Assembly (NCBI GenBank): GCA_036897625.1
Contig: JAYMTA010001219.1
Coordinates: 1 to 21,100, forward strand
Source of the DNA: Pelargonium cotyledonis
Taxonomy: Eukaryota > Streptophyta > Magnoliopsida > Geraniales > Geraniaceae
DNA length: 21,100 bases
Reading direction: 5' to 3'
Shown here: piece after piece, positions 20,711 through 21,100 of the stretch
How the letters are laid out: each line of letters begins with the position of its first letter
Position numbering within the stretch: the first letter of the stretch is position 1
Position numbers and translations under genes: made by a program
Notes under the pieces: model-generated
Told to the model about the DNA's origin: nothing
What the model saw: the letters and a program-made list of their open reading frames with translations, nothing else
The model's database searches: none

Positions 20711-20938
20711 CAGTAAAAAAAAATCACAAACTGTGACGAAAATATGCGAGAAAAAATTTTCTGTCGCAGTTTCGCCATAAATTGTGACATAAATCATTTT
20801 TCGTCACAACTATTTGTGAAATTAAAACAGTGACAGAAACATTATGTCATAGTTCTGTCGCAAACTATGTTTTATAACTGAAATCCACATATTTGCGACG
20901 AAATTTTTTGTCACAAATTGCAAGTTTTTTTGGTAGTG
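20711..20938. mobile_element. 228-bp CACTA-type miniature transposon
   Basis: The right end, complemented, starts CACTACCAAAAAAACTTGCA, the classic CACTA terminus. The left end CAGTAAAAAAAAATCACAAA aligns with it apart from a CACTA-to-CAGTA change and a few indels. Both ends continue into TGTGACgAAAAt-like sequence. Flanking trinucleotides are ATA on both sides (20708-20710, 20939-20941), the 3-bp target duplication expected of CACTA elements. The interior is built of 'tgcgacgaaa'/'tttcgtcaca'-type motifs in both orientations, resembling subterminal transposase-binding repeats. There is no coding sequence. Confidence 0.8.
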
Positions 20939-20941
20939 ATA

Positions 20942-21100
20942 TAGTTAGATGTTCCTAGTTAAGATGGAGCAGGACATTTTGCAACATCTCTAATTTAGAG
21001 GCATTTAATTAGTTATGAAGAATGTAACTAGAAATGAGACTGAGAATTTATTGGCAGTGATTAAGTATATTCACAAAGTCATGGATCGAATTAGTATATA
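20942..21100. other. Right edge, nothing recognised
   Basis: Short AT-rich sequence after the CACTA-type element. No open frame or repeat is visible. Confidence 0.5.

Noticed and set aside
1..21100. CRISPR array, operon, phage or toxin-antitoxin system
   Set aside because: Only a plant nuclear gene with spliceosomal introns and small plant transposons is visible; no spaced direct repeats of the CRISPR kind and no prokaryotic gene clusters.

Overview
The window is nuclear DNA of a flowering plant, most likely a eudicot. The evidence is AT-rich intergenic sequence, short exons separated by AT/T-rich GT-AG introns, and several plant-type small transposons. It holds one protein-coding gene, on the minus strand, filling about 2.79-17.96 kb. 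No bacterial, phage or organellar features are visible, and I found no undescribed multi-gene system.

The gene is a type IIB P-type Ca2+-ATPase (autoinhibited calcium pump) of the ACA8/ACA9/ACA10 group, closest in my recollection to ACA10. I rebuilt it exon by exon: 34 coding exons and 33 introns, joining into about 1078 residues. The order is N-terminal calmodulin-binding/autoinhibitory region, ten membrane segments, an actuator domain with TGES, the phosphorylation motif DKTGTLT, KGAA in the nucleotide-binding domain, TGDGTNDAP in the hinge, and a short basic tail. Splice phases agree at all junctions except one: exon 6 carries one base too many, in a CCC run at 13702-13704, just after the first membrane segment. 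Taken literally this truncates the pump at about 224 residues. Because every other exon is intact, it is either a consensus-sequence error or a very recent null allele. Intron 4 uses a GC donor.

Layout: 1-1680 looks like decayed repeat sequence (retrotransposon-like, then a GC-rich block, then a repeat end). About 2196-2355 is a tRNA-derived SINE with a visible target duplication. 2356-2789 is the 3' flank/UTR of the pump gene, and 2790-17964 is its coding region. Intron 20 contains a 292-bp TRIM-like mini-retrotransposon (7682-7973) and an 825-bp terminal-inverted-repeat element (8195-9019) with an internal 152-bp tandem duplication. Intron 3 has a Stowaway-like end, and intron 23 has an unexplained open frame abutting exon 24. 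17965-18540 is the leader with small upstream ORFs and a GA tract; 18541-20707 is AT-rich intergenic/promoter DNA; 20711-20938 is a 228-bp CACTA-type miniature element with an ATA target duplication.
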